From assembly GCA_019973155.2 (NCBI GenBank), contig BPQB01000003.1, positions 1 through 64,000 on the forward strand: 64,000 nt of DNA, given 5' to 3'. The notes under the pieces are model-generated. The model saw only the letters and a list, made by a program, of their open reading frames with translations. It was not told the DNA's origin and made no database searches. The translations under genes and the position numbers were made by a program. Below are positions 33,674 to 44,696 of the stretch, piece after piece. The first letter of the stretch is position 1, and each line of letters opens with the position of its first letter. This DNA is from Phanerochaete sordida (taxonomy: Eukaryota > Basidiomycota > Agaricomycetes > Polyporales > Phanerochaetaceae).

Positions 33674-34136
33674 ATGGCGTCCCAGATTCTGCCTCTAGGT
33701 GCGTGTGTCTTTCAATCGACGTCGCTGATGCCGGACTGACCAGGCCATAGAGCTGATTGACAGATGTATCGGCTCGCGTATCTGGGTCATCATGAAGGGT
33801 GACCGCGAGTTCACTGGTACCCTTCTGGGTTTCGACGATTTCGTCAGTAAGTGGCGTTCAGCTCGTTCGACAGTGCAGCTACTCAGCGATTCTCTAGATA
33901 TGGTGCTAGAAGATGTTACAGAATTGTGCGTCGTGACTAATACGTGGTCGCCGAGGCATTCTGACGCGAGCGACACAGCGAGACGACCCCACAAGGCCGG
34001 AAGAAGACTCAGCTGAACCAGACTCTACTCAATGGCAACAACATCTGCATGGTGCGTATTCCCCCAGATTACGCTCAACTGGCTCACTCATGCACTTATG
34101 CAGCTGATCCCTGGTAGCAACGGTCCTGATAGCTAG
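33674..34136 (+). CDS. LSM5: U6 snRNA-associated Sm-like protein LSm5
   Basis: LSm5 is part of the LSm2-8 ring on U6 snRNA and the cytoplasmic LSm1-7 ring for mRNA decay. Exon joints give [14 protein letters not shown], then [20 protein letters not shown], then [15 protein letters not shown], then [25 protein letters not shown] and [10 protein letters not shown]. The Sm1 motif ([13 protein letters not shown]) and Sm2 motif (NGNNICMLIPG) are both present. There are five exons, with introns at about 33702-33750, 33848-33898, 33928-33978 and 34051-34103. The product is about 84 residues, typical for LSm5. The stop is TAG at 34134-34136. Confidence 0.93.
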
Positions 34137-34393
34137 GCTTGACAATAATTTCGCGATCACGTTATCGCTGCTCTTGCCCTCGTGTAACAGTATAGCGATC
34201 ATCAGTCTCTCGCCGGTATCCTGTGGACACGGTTGATATTGACTGTGCTGTCCCTATGAGCATGCAGCGTGACTCTCTCGAGATGAAATGATTTATGGAA
34301 GACAATGTACTACACAGCAACGAGTCGGGAGAGGCGATGGAGAGAGTAAGAAGTACAGGACGGCAACACGGAAAGGATGGATGAGAGGCTCGA

Positions 34394-36284
34394 CTACTGC
34401 CCGAAACTGAAACCACCGGGTGGGGGTGCAGCGCCCTCTTGGTTGAACTATGAAGAGGTATGAGCCTAACTGGTCGCGTGACAACTGTAAGGACTGCACG
34501 CACCGCGAAGGCACCAGAAGCATCAATGCTGGGCGCACTGATACCAGCGTCCTCCTCGTCATCAGGGAAGTACTTGTCCATGATGTTGAACGCCTTCTTG
34601 TAGATCTCCAGGTTGTCGTGCTGCTGAAGGTTGTGGATGGTGAGCATGCCACCTGCTTCTTCGACGAAAGTGGCGTATTGGTTGACGGCGCCCGGACCCG
34701 CTGCCGCCTTGTCCATCTCGCCGACCTTGAGGATGTTGTCGAGGCCATCGAGCGCGACCTGGATGATCTTGTTGTCCATCATAGTCAACAGATCGCAGAG
34801 AGGTTTAATGCATCCTTGGGAAACGAGGTAGCGGATGATGGACGGCTCCTGCAAGCCACCGGAGGTCGCGTTCGAGATAGCCCAGCACGCCTCCTTGCGG
34901 GTCTTGAAGTCGGCGTTTCCAAGGATGCTGATGAGTGGTGGGATGATATTCGCGTCCATGACGGCTTGGATTTGGGGAGGTGAGCCCGCGGTGATGTTGG
35001 AGATGGTCCAGCAAGCCTCCTTCCTGATACCCTCCTTGGGCGACGAGAGGAGGGACAGGAGCGCAGGGAGAGCGCCCGACGCGATGACGACCTGGGTTTG
35101 CATATCGTCACCGGTCACGATGTTTCCGACAGAGCGGAGAGCGGGGGTCTGAACGGTGGTGGACGGGTGCATGAGCAAATCGACAAGTCGCCTGCAGACG
35201 CCGGATTCGATAACGGCTTGAATCTTGTCGTTGGAACCATCCGAGAGGTACGAGATGGCCCAGCACGCGTCAATCAAGATTTCGTCGTCGAGAGAATAGA
35301 TGAGCTTCGTGAGAACAGTGAGAGCAGGCGAGATCTGGTAAACGCAGTCAGCGGCTGTTCTGGTGCGCATAGAGCCGTCGCTCTCACCAAATCCCACTCC
35401 GGCTGAGGAGACTTGCCCCTGCAGAAGTTGCTCAACGTCCAAGTAGCATTGCGGAGCATGCTCAGCTTGTGGTTCTCGCTCAGAAGAGCCAAGAGGGGAC
35501 GAAGAGCGCCTTGCTGCAGGACATAATCGCGACATTGTGGGCTGTCACCAGCGATGTTACCGAGAGCCCAGACGGCCTGCTCCCGGACATCGTTGACTGG
35601 AGAAGAAAGTAGCCTGATGAACTCAGGGACCGCTCCTGCTCCAATGACGGTCTGGGTGTGGTCGGCTGTGCCGGACGCGATATTTGTGAGCGCCCAGGCG
35701 GCCTCAAACTGCGTACACGAGGTTTAGGCGGAATGCAAGAAATCTGCGACAAAGACACGCACCTGCAGCATCGGGTTGTCGCCACGGAGAAATTCAACGA
35801 AGCGGGGGACGACGCCGCATTCAATGACGCGTTCAATCGGAGGGTTCTTCTCTTTTGAAAGGAGCTTGCGGAACTTGGTCGTAGCATCGAGCTGACGCTC
35901 GGGATCGTCAGAGAAAACATCGCGAATCATGTCCTCGGCGAGCTAGGATATCGTTAAAGACACTGGAAGGGCGTAAAGGGACGCGATGCGACATACAGGT
36001 GACTCTCCCCATGTAGCGGCGGACTCCTCATCGTCGCTGTCGGCATCGGTCGTGGGGAGGAAGTTACGCCTCTTGGAGATGTTCTCCTCGCGCTTTTGCC
36101 TTCTGATCTCGACCTGCTGCTCCTCGCGCCTGCGGCGAAGGTCGTCGGCCTTGAGGCCACCCTTGTTTTTGTAGTCTAAGACGGTGGCGGATCAGTACCA
36201 TCGGGGAGGCAGCGCGGGCTGGGTGGCGAGGGGTTTGTACACGTCGAACGTACCGTTTCTGCGGTGAGCGAGACGGGACTCCAT
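34394..36284 (-). CDS. SRP1: importin alpha (karyopherin alpha)
   Basis: Importin alpha binds classical nuclear localisation signals and couples cargo to importin beta. The start [10 protein letters not shown] joins by splicing to [20 protein letters not shown] and [14 protein letters not shown] sequence, the basic IBB domain. ARM repeats follow, each with the NLS-binding Trp/Asn pairs visible: [100 protein letters not shown] and [20 protein letters not shown]. The end is acidic ([14 protein letters not shown]), then a last exon [17 protein letters not shown] with TAG at 34394-34396. About six exons. The family's full repeat series is present. Confidence 0.95.
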
Positions 36285-36505
36285 GGTGGTAGTTGCAGTA
36301 AGAGTGAAGATGGGACTGTGGACAAGGGTTGGGCGCGACTAGAGATCAGGCGGGCCTCTAAAAGAGGCCGTCACGCTCGCGTGGCCCTCGTCACAGCCTC
36401 CTTTCTCGCGTTTGGCGTCACGCCAGGGTCCAAGAGGCCAGCTATTCATTGTATGTACATTCATTATCTTGGCCATGGCCCAGAACTACACCCTGTACAT
36501 CCTAT

Positions 36506-37586
36506 TCACGACATCACGCGCTTCGGTTCTCCGTCAAGGAAAGACTTGATGTTCTCCACCGTGTGCGACCAAAAGACCTGGACAAACGCTGGTCAACGCC
36601 CGCACACCGCCGGATGTATAAGCTGAGGATTCACCTTGTAATTGTCATCGCTGACGTAGCCCATGTGTGGCGACAGAGTAACATTGTGCAGCCCTCGAAG
36701 GGGATGGTCCAACGGAAGAGGCTCAACGTCAAAGACGTCCAGACCCGCGCCCGCGATTTTCTTATCCTGCAGGATCTGCACCAAACCCTGCTCGTCGACG
36801 ATGGGTCCTCGGGACGTGTTGATGAACAGCGCACTCGGCTTCATCAGGGCAAGATCGTCCCCCGTAATGAGGCTCTTGGTCCGCTCCGACAAGACCATAT
36901 GAATGGACACGATGTCGCTGCGCCTCATCAGCTCCTCCTTCGTCGCGATGAAGGTCACCCCGGCCTGGGCTGCACGATCAGGCGTGAGGTGCGGCGACCA
37001 GCCGATAACCTCCATATTGAACGCCTTCGCGATCTGCAATCCAGTGAGCTCGCCAACATGCGTCCTTGAAGCAGAAAACGCGTACCTGTGCTGTCTGGCC
37101 GCCGAGCCTTCCGACTCCCACCAGACCAAGGGTCTTGCCCGCGAGGCCCACGGGGACGGTCGACTGCCACAGCTGGCGGCGAGCCTTGACACCCGCGTCC
37201 TCCAGGGTGATGTGCCTGGCGGTGCCGAGGATGAGGGCCCAGATGTGCTCGAGCGTCGACTCGCCGCCGCTGCCGGTGCCGCACACCAGGATGCCTTTGC
37301 TCTTGGCGTGCGCGACGTCGATCCCGGCGTTCCGCATGCCCGTCGTCGCGATGAGCTTCAAGTTGGGTAGACGGTCCAGCAGCGACGCGGGGAATTTCGT
37401 GCGCTCGCGCATCGCGCAAACAATCGTGTACGGCTTGAGCCGCTCAGCGAGAGCGTCCTCGTCGTGCAGCGTTTCGATGAAGGTGTCAACCTTGACGCGA
37501 CCTTGGAGGACAGACCAGTCCCCGAAGACGTGCGATACACGCTGGTAGTCGTCTAGCACCGCGACCTTGACGGGCTCCAGTGACAT
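36506..37586 (-). CDS. D-isomer-specific 2-hydroxyacid dehydrogenase
   Basis: This is an NAD-dependent oxidoreductase of the phosphoglycerate/formate dehydrogenase superfamily. It starts MSLEPVKVAVLDDYQRVSHV. The nucleotide-binding glycine motif is LGLVGVGRLGGQTA. The catalytic Arg lies in LFINTSRGPIVDE, the Glu in LDVFDVEPLPLDHPL and the His in LSPHMGYV. Introns occur after GGQTA, where the frame continues QIAKAFNMEVIGW, and after DDNYK, where the last exon VFWSHTVENIKSFLDGEPKR ends VMS with TGA at 36506-36508. All active-site residues are present. The substrate is not predictable: the protein lacks the ACT domain of SerA and resembles generic fungal 2-hydroxyacid dehydrogenases. Confidence 0.9.
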
Positions 37587-37861
37587 CGTGCTGGTTGCTG
37601 CGTGAGATGCGGAGGCTTTGGGAACCGACGCCCCCGAGCCTCGACACGCAATACATCACCTGTCCTGATTCAGTTTCAAGGAGGAATGATACTACCAGCT
37701 TCACGACGACTCAGCTACGAATTAGGGATAGCGTCATATGACGTTTTCGGGTCTCAGATCCCGTCTCCGTCTCACGCCAGCGGATGAGGAAGGCAGGAAT
37801 GAAAATATTGTGCAACGGTCCAATATCAGAGTGTAATCTACATGTAAACTTCAGCTTCGCC

Positions 37862-40800
37862 TCACGCGTCTTGGTCGAAGGGATACTATGAAGGCAAACG
37901 AAGATCAGCTTAGATTCAACAAAACGAGGTCTTAAGACGCACCTCGAACGGCTCTGGAGGGTCGGCCTCTGGAGCGTTCTCGTCCAGGGATATATGCCGG
38001 TCCCGGGGCATCTCCTCCGGCAACTCAGCCGCTACTTGAGTCGTAAACTCGATGTACTCAGGCGACTGATCCGGGTGTTGGTCCATAAGGATGAGGATGC
38101 CTCCTCCCCCGCCGAACTTCTCGAGGTTCGCGAGCGCGCTTGCTGTAGCTTGCCCTTTCCGCGGAGGGTGCGCTGATACTGCACGCACTGGTTGGAACCG
38201 GCAGTCCGAAGGGAAGCTGACGTATGCCATCTGCGCAGGCGTGACGCGAGAAAAATTCGACAGCTTCTGGAAGTTGGGCTCTGGGGGGTTCGAAGATTCG
38301 GGAAGGTTGGACAAAGAGCCTGAAAGGGGCGACACATCTCCGTGCTTGTCCGTTGCTGCGGCATCGTCCACCTTCATCTCGACATCAATGTCTTTCTGTT
38401 CCCGATGGCCGGGCTACGTCAGGAATGGTCACAAAAATGCTTTGGAGGAAACATACCACGTCAGGAGATTCGCCTTCGGCGGCAGCCTTCTTCTTTTCCC
38501 TTGCCTTGGCCTTTGCCGTGGTCGACAGAACCGCCGTCGCGACCTTGGTGACAGTCTCCTTCTTCGGCGGCTGCATCGGCGGCGGGTAGGCGAACAAGCT
38601 TGGCTTCGCGTTCGACAAGAACTCGAATTTCGGTGCCTGGGATTATCATGAGCCTTGTCCAGACATGTAAGCGAGTATACGTACGCGCAGAGAGTCGTCG
38701 AGGCCGATGATACCAGTTGGCTCGAACGCCAACGAAGCACAGTGGGCCAGCGGGTACCAGTACCAGAACTGGCAGAACAGGACCATGCCGACGATAGCGC
38801 TGGTCTTGCGGCTTCCCGCTCGGCTCTGGAGAGTAATGGTGACGTTGCGTCCCCCAGCGTCGATGAGGCCCTGCCCAAGAGTGGCACCAAAGCGGGCCAT
38901 GGGGTCCTCGTGCTTGTTGCCGATGACCTTGCTGTAGGCCTGACGAACAGAAGCAATCGCTGGCGAGACCGCCTCTGACTGCTCGACGAGAATCATGCCG
39001 AGGGCGACATAAGCACCTTGGCGGACGAAGTCGATACTGTCCTTAGTCATGGGCTCGAGAATGTCGATGGCATCCTGGAGACCAGTTCCTGCACAGGCGA
39101 TGCCGAGCGCAAGGGTAGCACCGCACCGGACATGCGGGTTGTAGCTTTCGCTGAGAAGCTGTACGATGCGCGGGACTTGCGAGGGGTTCTTGAAGAGCAG
39201 GAAGGCGAGCGCTGTGACGGCTGCCCTTCGCACATCGTCGGAAGTGTCCGAGACCGCGACGTGGAGGAGCTTGCGGATGGCGGTGTTGTCCGAAGTGCCA
39301 GCGTAGGCCAACGCAAGTGTGTAGACACCACCATAACGAAGAATGGGGTCCTAGAGATCTAGTGGTCAGCCAGAAGCTATTATAGTGACCATAATTATTG
39401 TACCTTGTCGCCTAGCAGCTCGTTCGACATTGCGTCTGCTTGCTCTTGCCGCCCGTAATAAATGAAGGCCAGACCGACCGCCAGACCACGGATGATCTTC
39501 TCGTGCTGCGTCTCACGGGCGTATGTGAGCATTTCATCAGCGCAGTTGGCGTCGCCGGTCCCAAGCATGACGAGACCCATGGCGTAGCCGGCAGACTCTC
39601 CCGAGATCGCGGAATCGTTGAAGAGCGTCTGCTTCAGGTCCTCGTACGCGTCCATGTTCTTGCCGCCCATGCCAGCGATACCGAGGCCAAGAGCAGCGCC
39701 ATGCTGTACGACCTCGTTCTGGGCTGAACGAAGGGTCTCCCGAAGGTAGCCCTCGACCTGGCGCCCGCTACCGCAGCCGGCGTTGATGAGACCGAGCGCG
39801 AACAAAGCACCGCCTTCCGAGTATACGGCGCCTGGAATACCGCTTTCAACTCCTTGTTGGGGAAGGTACGGTCCGAGAATGTTCATGCCCTCGGCGAAGT
39901 GGCCCTTGTGAATGACACCAAGGCCGGCGGTGGCGCTGAACTTCGCCCAGTTCGAGGCGAGTGCAAGCCATTCGAGGTTTTCCCGAAGGAAAGTATCTGA
40001 TGTTGTACCGGCGTGCATGAAGGCGTTTTGCAGCGTCAGCGCATTGTGGTAGATGGATGAGCGACCTTCCAAGAAATCCTTGAAACAATGTCAGGACTTT
40101 GCAAAATGAACTGAACTACGAAGTACTTACTTTGGAGTGTTTGAGAATGAGCATGTCCGTCTTGTTATTCCTCTTCAGGAATTCTAAGTACAGCTTCACC
40201 GATTCCTGTCCAGCGAGGATCTCGCGAATGCGGTCGTAGATTTCCTTCGTTTCCTGTTCGATTGTCAGCTACTGTGTCTCGTGTAATGAAGTACAAGCAT
40301 ACCCCTTCCCCCTGTGGGAGTTCATTCCTGATGTTCTCCAGGAAGTCCTGTGCACCACCTTCAACGAGGTCGAAGGCGAGCTGATACGCGAGGAGTTTGT
40401 CGCCAGGTACAAAGGAGGTAAGGAAGGGGATGGTGAGCTCTGGTGAGCCTAGTGACACGAGTAGTCGGGTGACGGAGTGAACATGTGTCGAGCGGTCCTT
40501 GCTGGAGGGAAGAGGGAAGAGAGGGAGGAGGAACTTGAGGACTTCGTTACGATACAAGAGCGAGAAGCCGGTGTCAAGCACGGCATCCATTGCGTATGAG
40601 AGCAATGAAACATCACGAGTCTTCTTGTAAACGTTCTCGACAATGTCAAGGCGATGGGACTCGAGGGCGATACCGATAGCCTAGAGCAATATGAGCGTAA
40701 CGTCCTATACCATGAATGATGAAACTTACCTGTCTGTATTCGCCTTCATTGATGCAACGGCGCAGGATGCCCTCAATAATCCCTTGCAGCTTGGAGTCAA

Positions 40801-41300
40801 CCTTCTCGCCTCCGCTCTTCTCCTTGGACCTTGCCTCGACATAACGGTCAATGGCCTTGGCTGCATAGGTGGTGCGCGTGAGCAGTGGCCACGATGGGAG
40901 CTGCAGCACACGCACAGACAACTGTCTCGACATATTCCTCGGCTCCGACGGTGCGCTCCTCCGCTTCGAATGCGCTCCCCGCACTCAAAGCGAACGACAA
41001 GGCCTCGTCGTATTCTCCAAGGTAGTAATAGACCTTGCTTGCAAGTAACGCGGCTGAGTTCCTCGCGTCCACGGAGAGTTCTTCGCTCTCATGAAGAGAC
41101 TCACTGAGCGATAAGGTTATTTAACATCAAGCGAGTGAATGTAATACGCGGACGCACATGAGCTCAATCTGCTCAGATATTTCAGCCCAGAACTGCGGTA
41201 CGAGGGAGTTGAGAGACTGGAGTGCGTGCTCGCGGAGCAGAGGCTCCGGCTCCGAAAGCAGGGCGAGCACGCCTGCGGCGGACGAGTGCATGCGGACCAT
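37862..41300 (-). CDS. RPN2: 26S proteasome regulatory subunit Rpn2
   Basis: Rpn2 is the large non-ATPase scaffold of the 19S base. The start codon lies in a short first exon: MVRMHSSAAGVLALLSEPEP then AEISEQIELM. The conserved N-terminus continues VDARNSAALLASKVYYYLGE and SKAIDRYVEARSKEK. The PC-repeat solenoid is clear: KFSATAGLGVIHKGHFAEGM, YSEGGALFALGLINAGCGSG, VQHGAALGLGIAGMGGKNMD, LRYGGVYTLALAYAGTSDNT, VRCGATLALGIACAGTGLQD and ARFGATLGQGLIDAGGRNVT. A charged KAKAREKKKAAAEGE stretch and a C-terminal domain ending EPFE-YPFDQDA follow, the last seven residues coming from a separate small exon with TGA at 37862-37864. The C-terminal aromatic-acidic tail is the Rpn13-binding end in other species. 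Ten or so exons. Confidence 0.94.
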
Positions 41301-41486
41301 GCTGGGCGTGGTGTGCGGAGAGAGAGATGCGGTGGGCGTGCGTACGCGTCAGCGAACAGTGAACGCGTCGTCGGCGTCTAGGCTCGCCCAATGCGGAAGT
41401 ATTACGTAAGCGCACCTCACCGAGGTCTCCCGCCAGAGCGCGGGCGCACGCCTCCTCAGAAACACTCCTTTAGTCTGACCCCAACG
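41301..41486. promoter_or_regulatory. divergent promoter RPN2 / COX6A with TTACGTAA palindrome
   Basis: This 186-bp interval separates two start codons facing apart. It contains a perfect 8-bp palindrome TTACGTAA at 41402-41409, the kind of site bound by Yap/PAR-type bZIP factors. Whether it serves either gene is unknown. Confidence 0.5.
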
Positions 41487-42139
41487 ATGTCTATGCTCTT
41501 CCGCCGCCAGCTCCTCCGTGCTGCGCCCCGCGCACGCACCTTCGCCAGCTCTGCCGGCGACGCCGCCAAGCAGGCCTGGCAGGCCCAGCAGGAGGTCGCC
41601 CAGGCCCACGCTGCTGGTACGTTTGCCGCGCTCGTTGCATGCACTCTGCGCGAGCTGAACGTCCCGCTCTGCAGAGACCTCTGAGCTCTGGAGGAAGATC
41701 AGGTACCTAATATTGCTGTTGCTTCCCGAGAGGTAAACTCACCGCTTGCACTAGCTTCTACGTCTGCTTCCCCGGCAGTGAGTACACCGCGTCTCAACGT
41801 CCACTGGAACTGCTCTAACCCATCGCACAGTTGCCGTTACTTGTCTCTGGGTCTACCGCGTCGAGGCCGAGCACGCTGAGCACGAGGCTCACCTCAAGCA
41901 CGAGAACGATGGCAAGCTCCCCGAGCCTCCTGCCTACGAATACCTCAACATCCGCCGTATGTGCTCGTTGTTCTCGTCTCGTCTCGTGGATTAACCGTAG
42001 CCTTTCTTTAGACCGCCCTTTCCCCTGGGGTATGAACTCCCTCTTCTTTAACCCTGAGGTGTGTGGACTCAGCCCGTCAAAGTCGCTTATTTCCAACATT
42101 CCGCTCTAGGTCAACAAGGATGTCGCCGCCTCGGATTAA
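41487..42139 (+). CDS. COX13: cytochrome c oxidase subunit VIa (Cox13)
   Basis: This is a nuclear-encoded subunit of respiratory complex IV. The N-terminus MSMLFRRQLLRAAPRARTFA is a mitochondrial targeting sequence. After splicing the chain reads AQAHAAE-TSELWRKIS-FYVCFPGIAVTCLWVYRV, a single membrane helix, followed by EHEAHLKHENDGKLPEPPAY, EYLNIRHRPFPWGMNSLFFN and PEVNKDVAASD. TAA is at 42137-42139. The PFPWG...LFFN motif is diagnostic. Six exons are inferred, one of only 23 nt (41755-41777) encoding SFYVCFPG across its joints. The gene shares a divergent promoter with RPN2. Confidence 0.93.
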
Positions 42140-42323
42140 CTCTGTCTTCCATAATCCAACAATGACACGCTTGCTCGGATCAGTTAACACTGAAGCATTA
42201 TTATGTGTGTGAGAAGTCGAATGGGTATTTTTAAATACAGAAATGTTCAGGTATAACACGCGCGAAAGAGTCCACAACATAAGATAGATCAAGCAAAGCA
42301 GCGTGGGGCCTGTTTGGGCCCGT

Positions 42324-43225
42324 TTAAAAGACGGCCAGGGCTCCTCCGAGCACGCCCACGACGACGAAGGCAAGGCCGGTGAGGTGCGACGAAAGCGGGT
42401 TCGAAGTCTGGAACGCGGCGTTGGACGATCTGGAACAGGTCTCGTCAGTCTCTGGAACCGCCTTAAACGCGTGTATGAAATATACCCTGTAGGCGTGTTC
42501 GTCCCTGAGGAAGAAGACGAAGATGAAGACGACGAGCCAGATGACGAAGGTGTCTGCGAGGCAGTTGCGAGAGACGCAGCGTTCCCGGTCGCGACCGTGT
42601 ATACCGAACCAGCAAAGCTGGTGACCACGCCACCGCCGCTCGTCGCGAGGGTGATGGCCTCACCTCCAGCGGAGGTGACGATAGTCGCAACTGAGCCTCC
42701 AAATGCTGCAAGACTAGTGTCAGGATAACGCTTCGCGCTGAAGCTGTGGCGTACGCACAAGTCACGTCCGTGAACACGGAGCCTGCACCGGATGTCACGT
42801 CCGTAAAGACGGATGCGGCTGAGGACGAGGTCAGGCGCGCTTTCCTACCCTGTGGACGGATGGCTTACCTCCGGACGTAGCATCAGAGAAAACAGAGCCG
42901 CCTGTTGTGTTAATTAGCATCTTAGTTTTCCAAGGAGACGTGTGTACACTTGCCAAAAGAGGTAGCATCGGTGAAGACTGATGCAGCTAATCAAGGCATT
43001 CAGCAATGTTTTGTTAATGTTATTGGGCGAGATACACACCTCCCGAGGTGGCGTCTGAGAAGACCGAGCCGATATCGGAAGTGAGGGAATCAAAGACTGC
43101 GGAAGAGCGAAAGTGAATAAACGCAACGCGTCTGCGAGGCTGAACATACCTTGACGCTTCTCCTGCGCTGCACTGGCGAGAGTGGCGGCGGCGAGAAGGG
43201 CGGAGAGTGCGACGCGGGAGAACAT
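42324..43225 (-). CDS. GPI-anchored secreted repeat protein (SVFTDATSG repeats)
   Basis: The first exon encodes a signal peptide (MFSRVALSALLAAATLASAA) and a KR site (QEKRQ). The following exons each encode copies of one motif: VFDSLTSDIGSVFSDATSG, AASVFTDATSFG, GSVFSDATSG and AASVFTDVTSGAGSVFTDVT. A longer exon has FGGSVATIVTSAGGEAITLA and a SSSGSSSSSSSSSSGTNTPT Ser-rich stalk. The last exon ends SSNAAFQTSNPLSSHLTG then LAFVVVGVLGGALAVF, a hydrophobic GPI-attachment signal, with TAA at 42324-42326. The internal exon joints up to the last intron are phase 1, or very nearly so. One intron (42902-42953) must use a GC donor. I recognise no named family; the repeats and anchor suggest a cell wall or surface protein. 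Confidence 0.8.
42902..42953 (-). other. non-canonical GC-AG intron in the GPI-protein gene
   Basis: On the minus strand the exon ends CTCTTTTG and the intron begins GCAAGTGTAC, a perfect GC-type donor, and ends CACAACAG. Splicing gives SVFTDATSFG-GSVFSDATSG. Using the GT three bases further (GTGTAC) would shift frame and hit a stop within a few codons. Confidence 0.8.
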
Positions 43226-43497
43226 GGTGGACTGGAGGAGGTGGATAGGGCGCAGGTACGGTGCGGATGTCGGGGAGGGGTTGGGGTATATATATCAGTA
43301 GCGAGGGGGCCGCTACGGGCTGTGCAAGAGCGGTGAGGCCGCGGGGCAGCGCACGCCCGGAGAGCCCTCCGCAGGTCGCGATCGGGGCACGTCGTCCGCT
43401 CATAACGTCATAGCGCTCACGGGCCCGCAGCGGCATTTCCCGGCCACTCTCTCAGAGGCCTGCGAGCTCTGCTCTGGTATCGATCTCCCTCCCTGCC
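43226..43497. promoter_or_regulatory. divergent promoter, GPI protein / RPE
   Basis: This 272-bp region lies between two outward-facing start codons. A TATA-like element (ggggtatatatatcag) occurs at about 43284-43299, roughly 60-75 bp upstream of the GPI-protein ATG on the minus strand, so that gene probably has a TATA promoter. The RPE side is GC-rich. Confidence 0.55.
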
Positions 43498-44602
43498 ATG
43501 CCGCGCGCAATCATCTCCCCCTCCGTCCTCGCCTCCGACTTTGGCCAGCTCACCGCCGAGTGCAAGCGCATGATCAAGGGCGGTGCGGAATGGCTGCACA
43601 TGGGTCAGTCCTCATCCGCCCTTTGCTTTCCGCAGCTCACCTCCTCCCGGCTGTGCACAGATGTCATGGACGGGTACACCACTTTGATCCCTTTCCCGCA
43701 CAGCAAGCTGACCTACCGCCGTCTATCCTAGGCACTTTGTGCCAAACATCACCATGGGTGAGCGTCCCGGCCCACCGCTTACCGCCGCACCGTACTGAAG
43801 TTGCTTCCGCTTCAGGCGCGCCCGTGCTCGCCTGCGTGTCCAAGGGCGTCCCGGGCATATTCATGGATTGCCACATGATGGTCGCCCAGCCGGAGAAGGC
43901 ACGTTGCCCGCCCTACCACCGCCTATCCGCGCCACGCGTGCTGAATATACCTCGCCACGCAGTGGGTGAACGACATCGCTGATGCCGGAGGCTCTCTGTA
44001 CTGCTTCCATCTCGAGGCTACCTGTCAGTGAGTTTCACGCCCAGCGCGCCCGCGCAAGCACCCAACGCCCGTGTCTACAGCCGACCCGCTCGCGCTCATC
44101 GATGCTATCCATGACCGGAAGATGAAGGCCGGCGTGGCCATCTCTCCCGACACACCCTCCACCGCGATTACAGACGAGGTGGGCGAGGCGGCCGACATGC
44201 TTCTCGTGATGACGGTCTACCCGGGTTTGTCAAATTTACCTTGCGGTGTATCGGAGAGGCGTGTGCTGACACGCTGCGCCTGCACACAGGTCGCGGCGGC
44301 CAGAAGTTCTTGGACCGCTGCGTTCCTAAGGTTGCTGAGCTGCGTGCCCGATTCCCGGACAAGGACATCGAAGTCGATGGTGGCGTCGGCCCGAAGACCA
44401 TCGATGTCTGCGCTCATGCAGGTAACCTCTCTCTCATACACATTGAAGAGGCGAAGCTTGACAGAGTTTACTCGTTACAGGCAGCAACGTCATCGTTGCA
44501 GGCACCGCTATCTTCAACGACCCGCATCCCGAGAACGTCATCCAGACTCTCAAGGATACGGTCAATCAGGCTCAGGCGAAGATTGCCAGTCGCGAGCAAT
44601 GA
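43498..44602 (+). CDS. RPE1: ribulose-phosphate 3-epimerase
   Basis: The enzyme interconverts ribulose 5-phosphate and xylulose 5-phosphate in the pentose phosphate pathway. The start MPRAIISPSVLASDFGQLTA leads to GGAEWLHM. Two microexons (43661-43673 and 43732-43757) then supply DVMDG and HFVPNITM, giving the metal-binding and catalytic signature. Next are GAPVLACVSKGVPGIFMDCH (second metal His), MMVAQPEK, WVNDIADAGGSLYCFHLEAT, KAGVAISPDTPSTAI, LLVMTVYPGRGGQKFLDRCV and IEVDGGVGPKTID with the second catalytic Asp. The end is QAQAKIASREQ and TGA at 44600-44602. There are nine or so exons, unusually many for a protein of about 240 residues. All active-site residues are intact. Confidence 0.93.
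43661..43673 (+). other. 13-nt microexon of RPE
   Basis: The sequence is bounded by CACAG upstream and GTACAC downstream. Its 13 bases, phase 1 in and phase 2 out, complete the codons of DVMDG. It is followed by a 26-nt exon at 43732-43757. Confidence 0.85.
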
Positions 44603-44696
44603 ACAACATCATATGTAACACTACTAGATTAACACTGCGGGGGCACTACCCAACCCGCGAAGCTTGTACAACATGAGTAGAAATGTTGCTTGTGTG

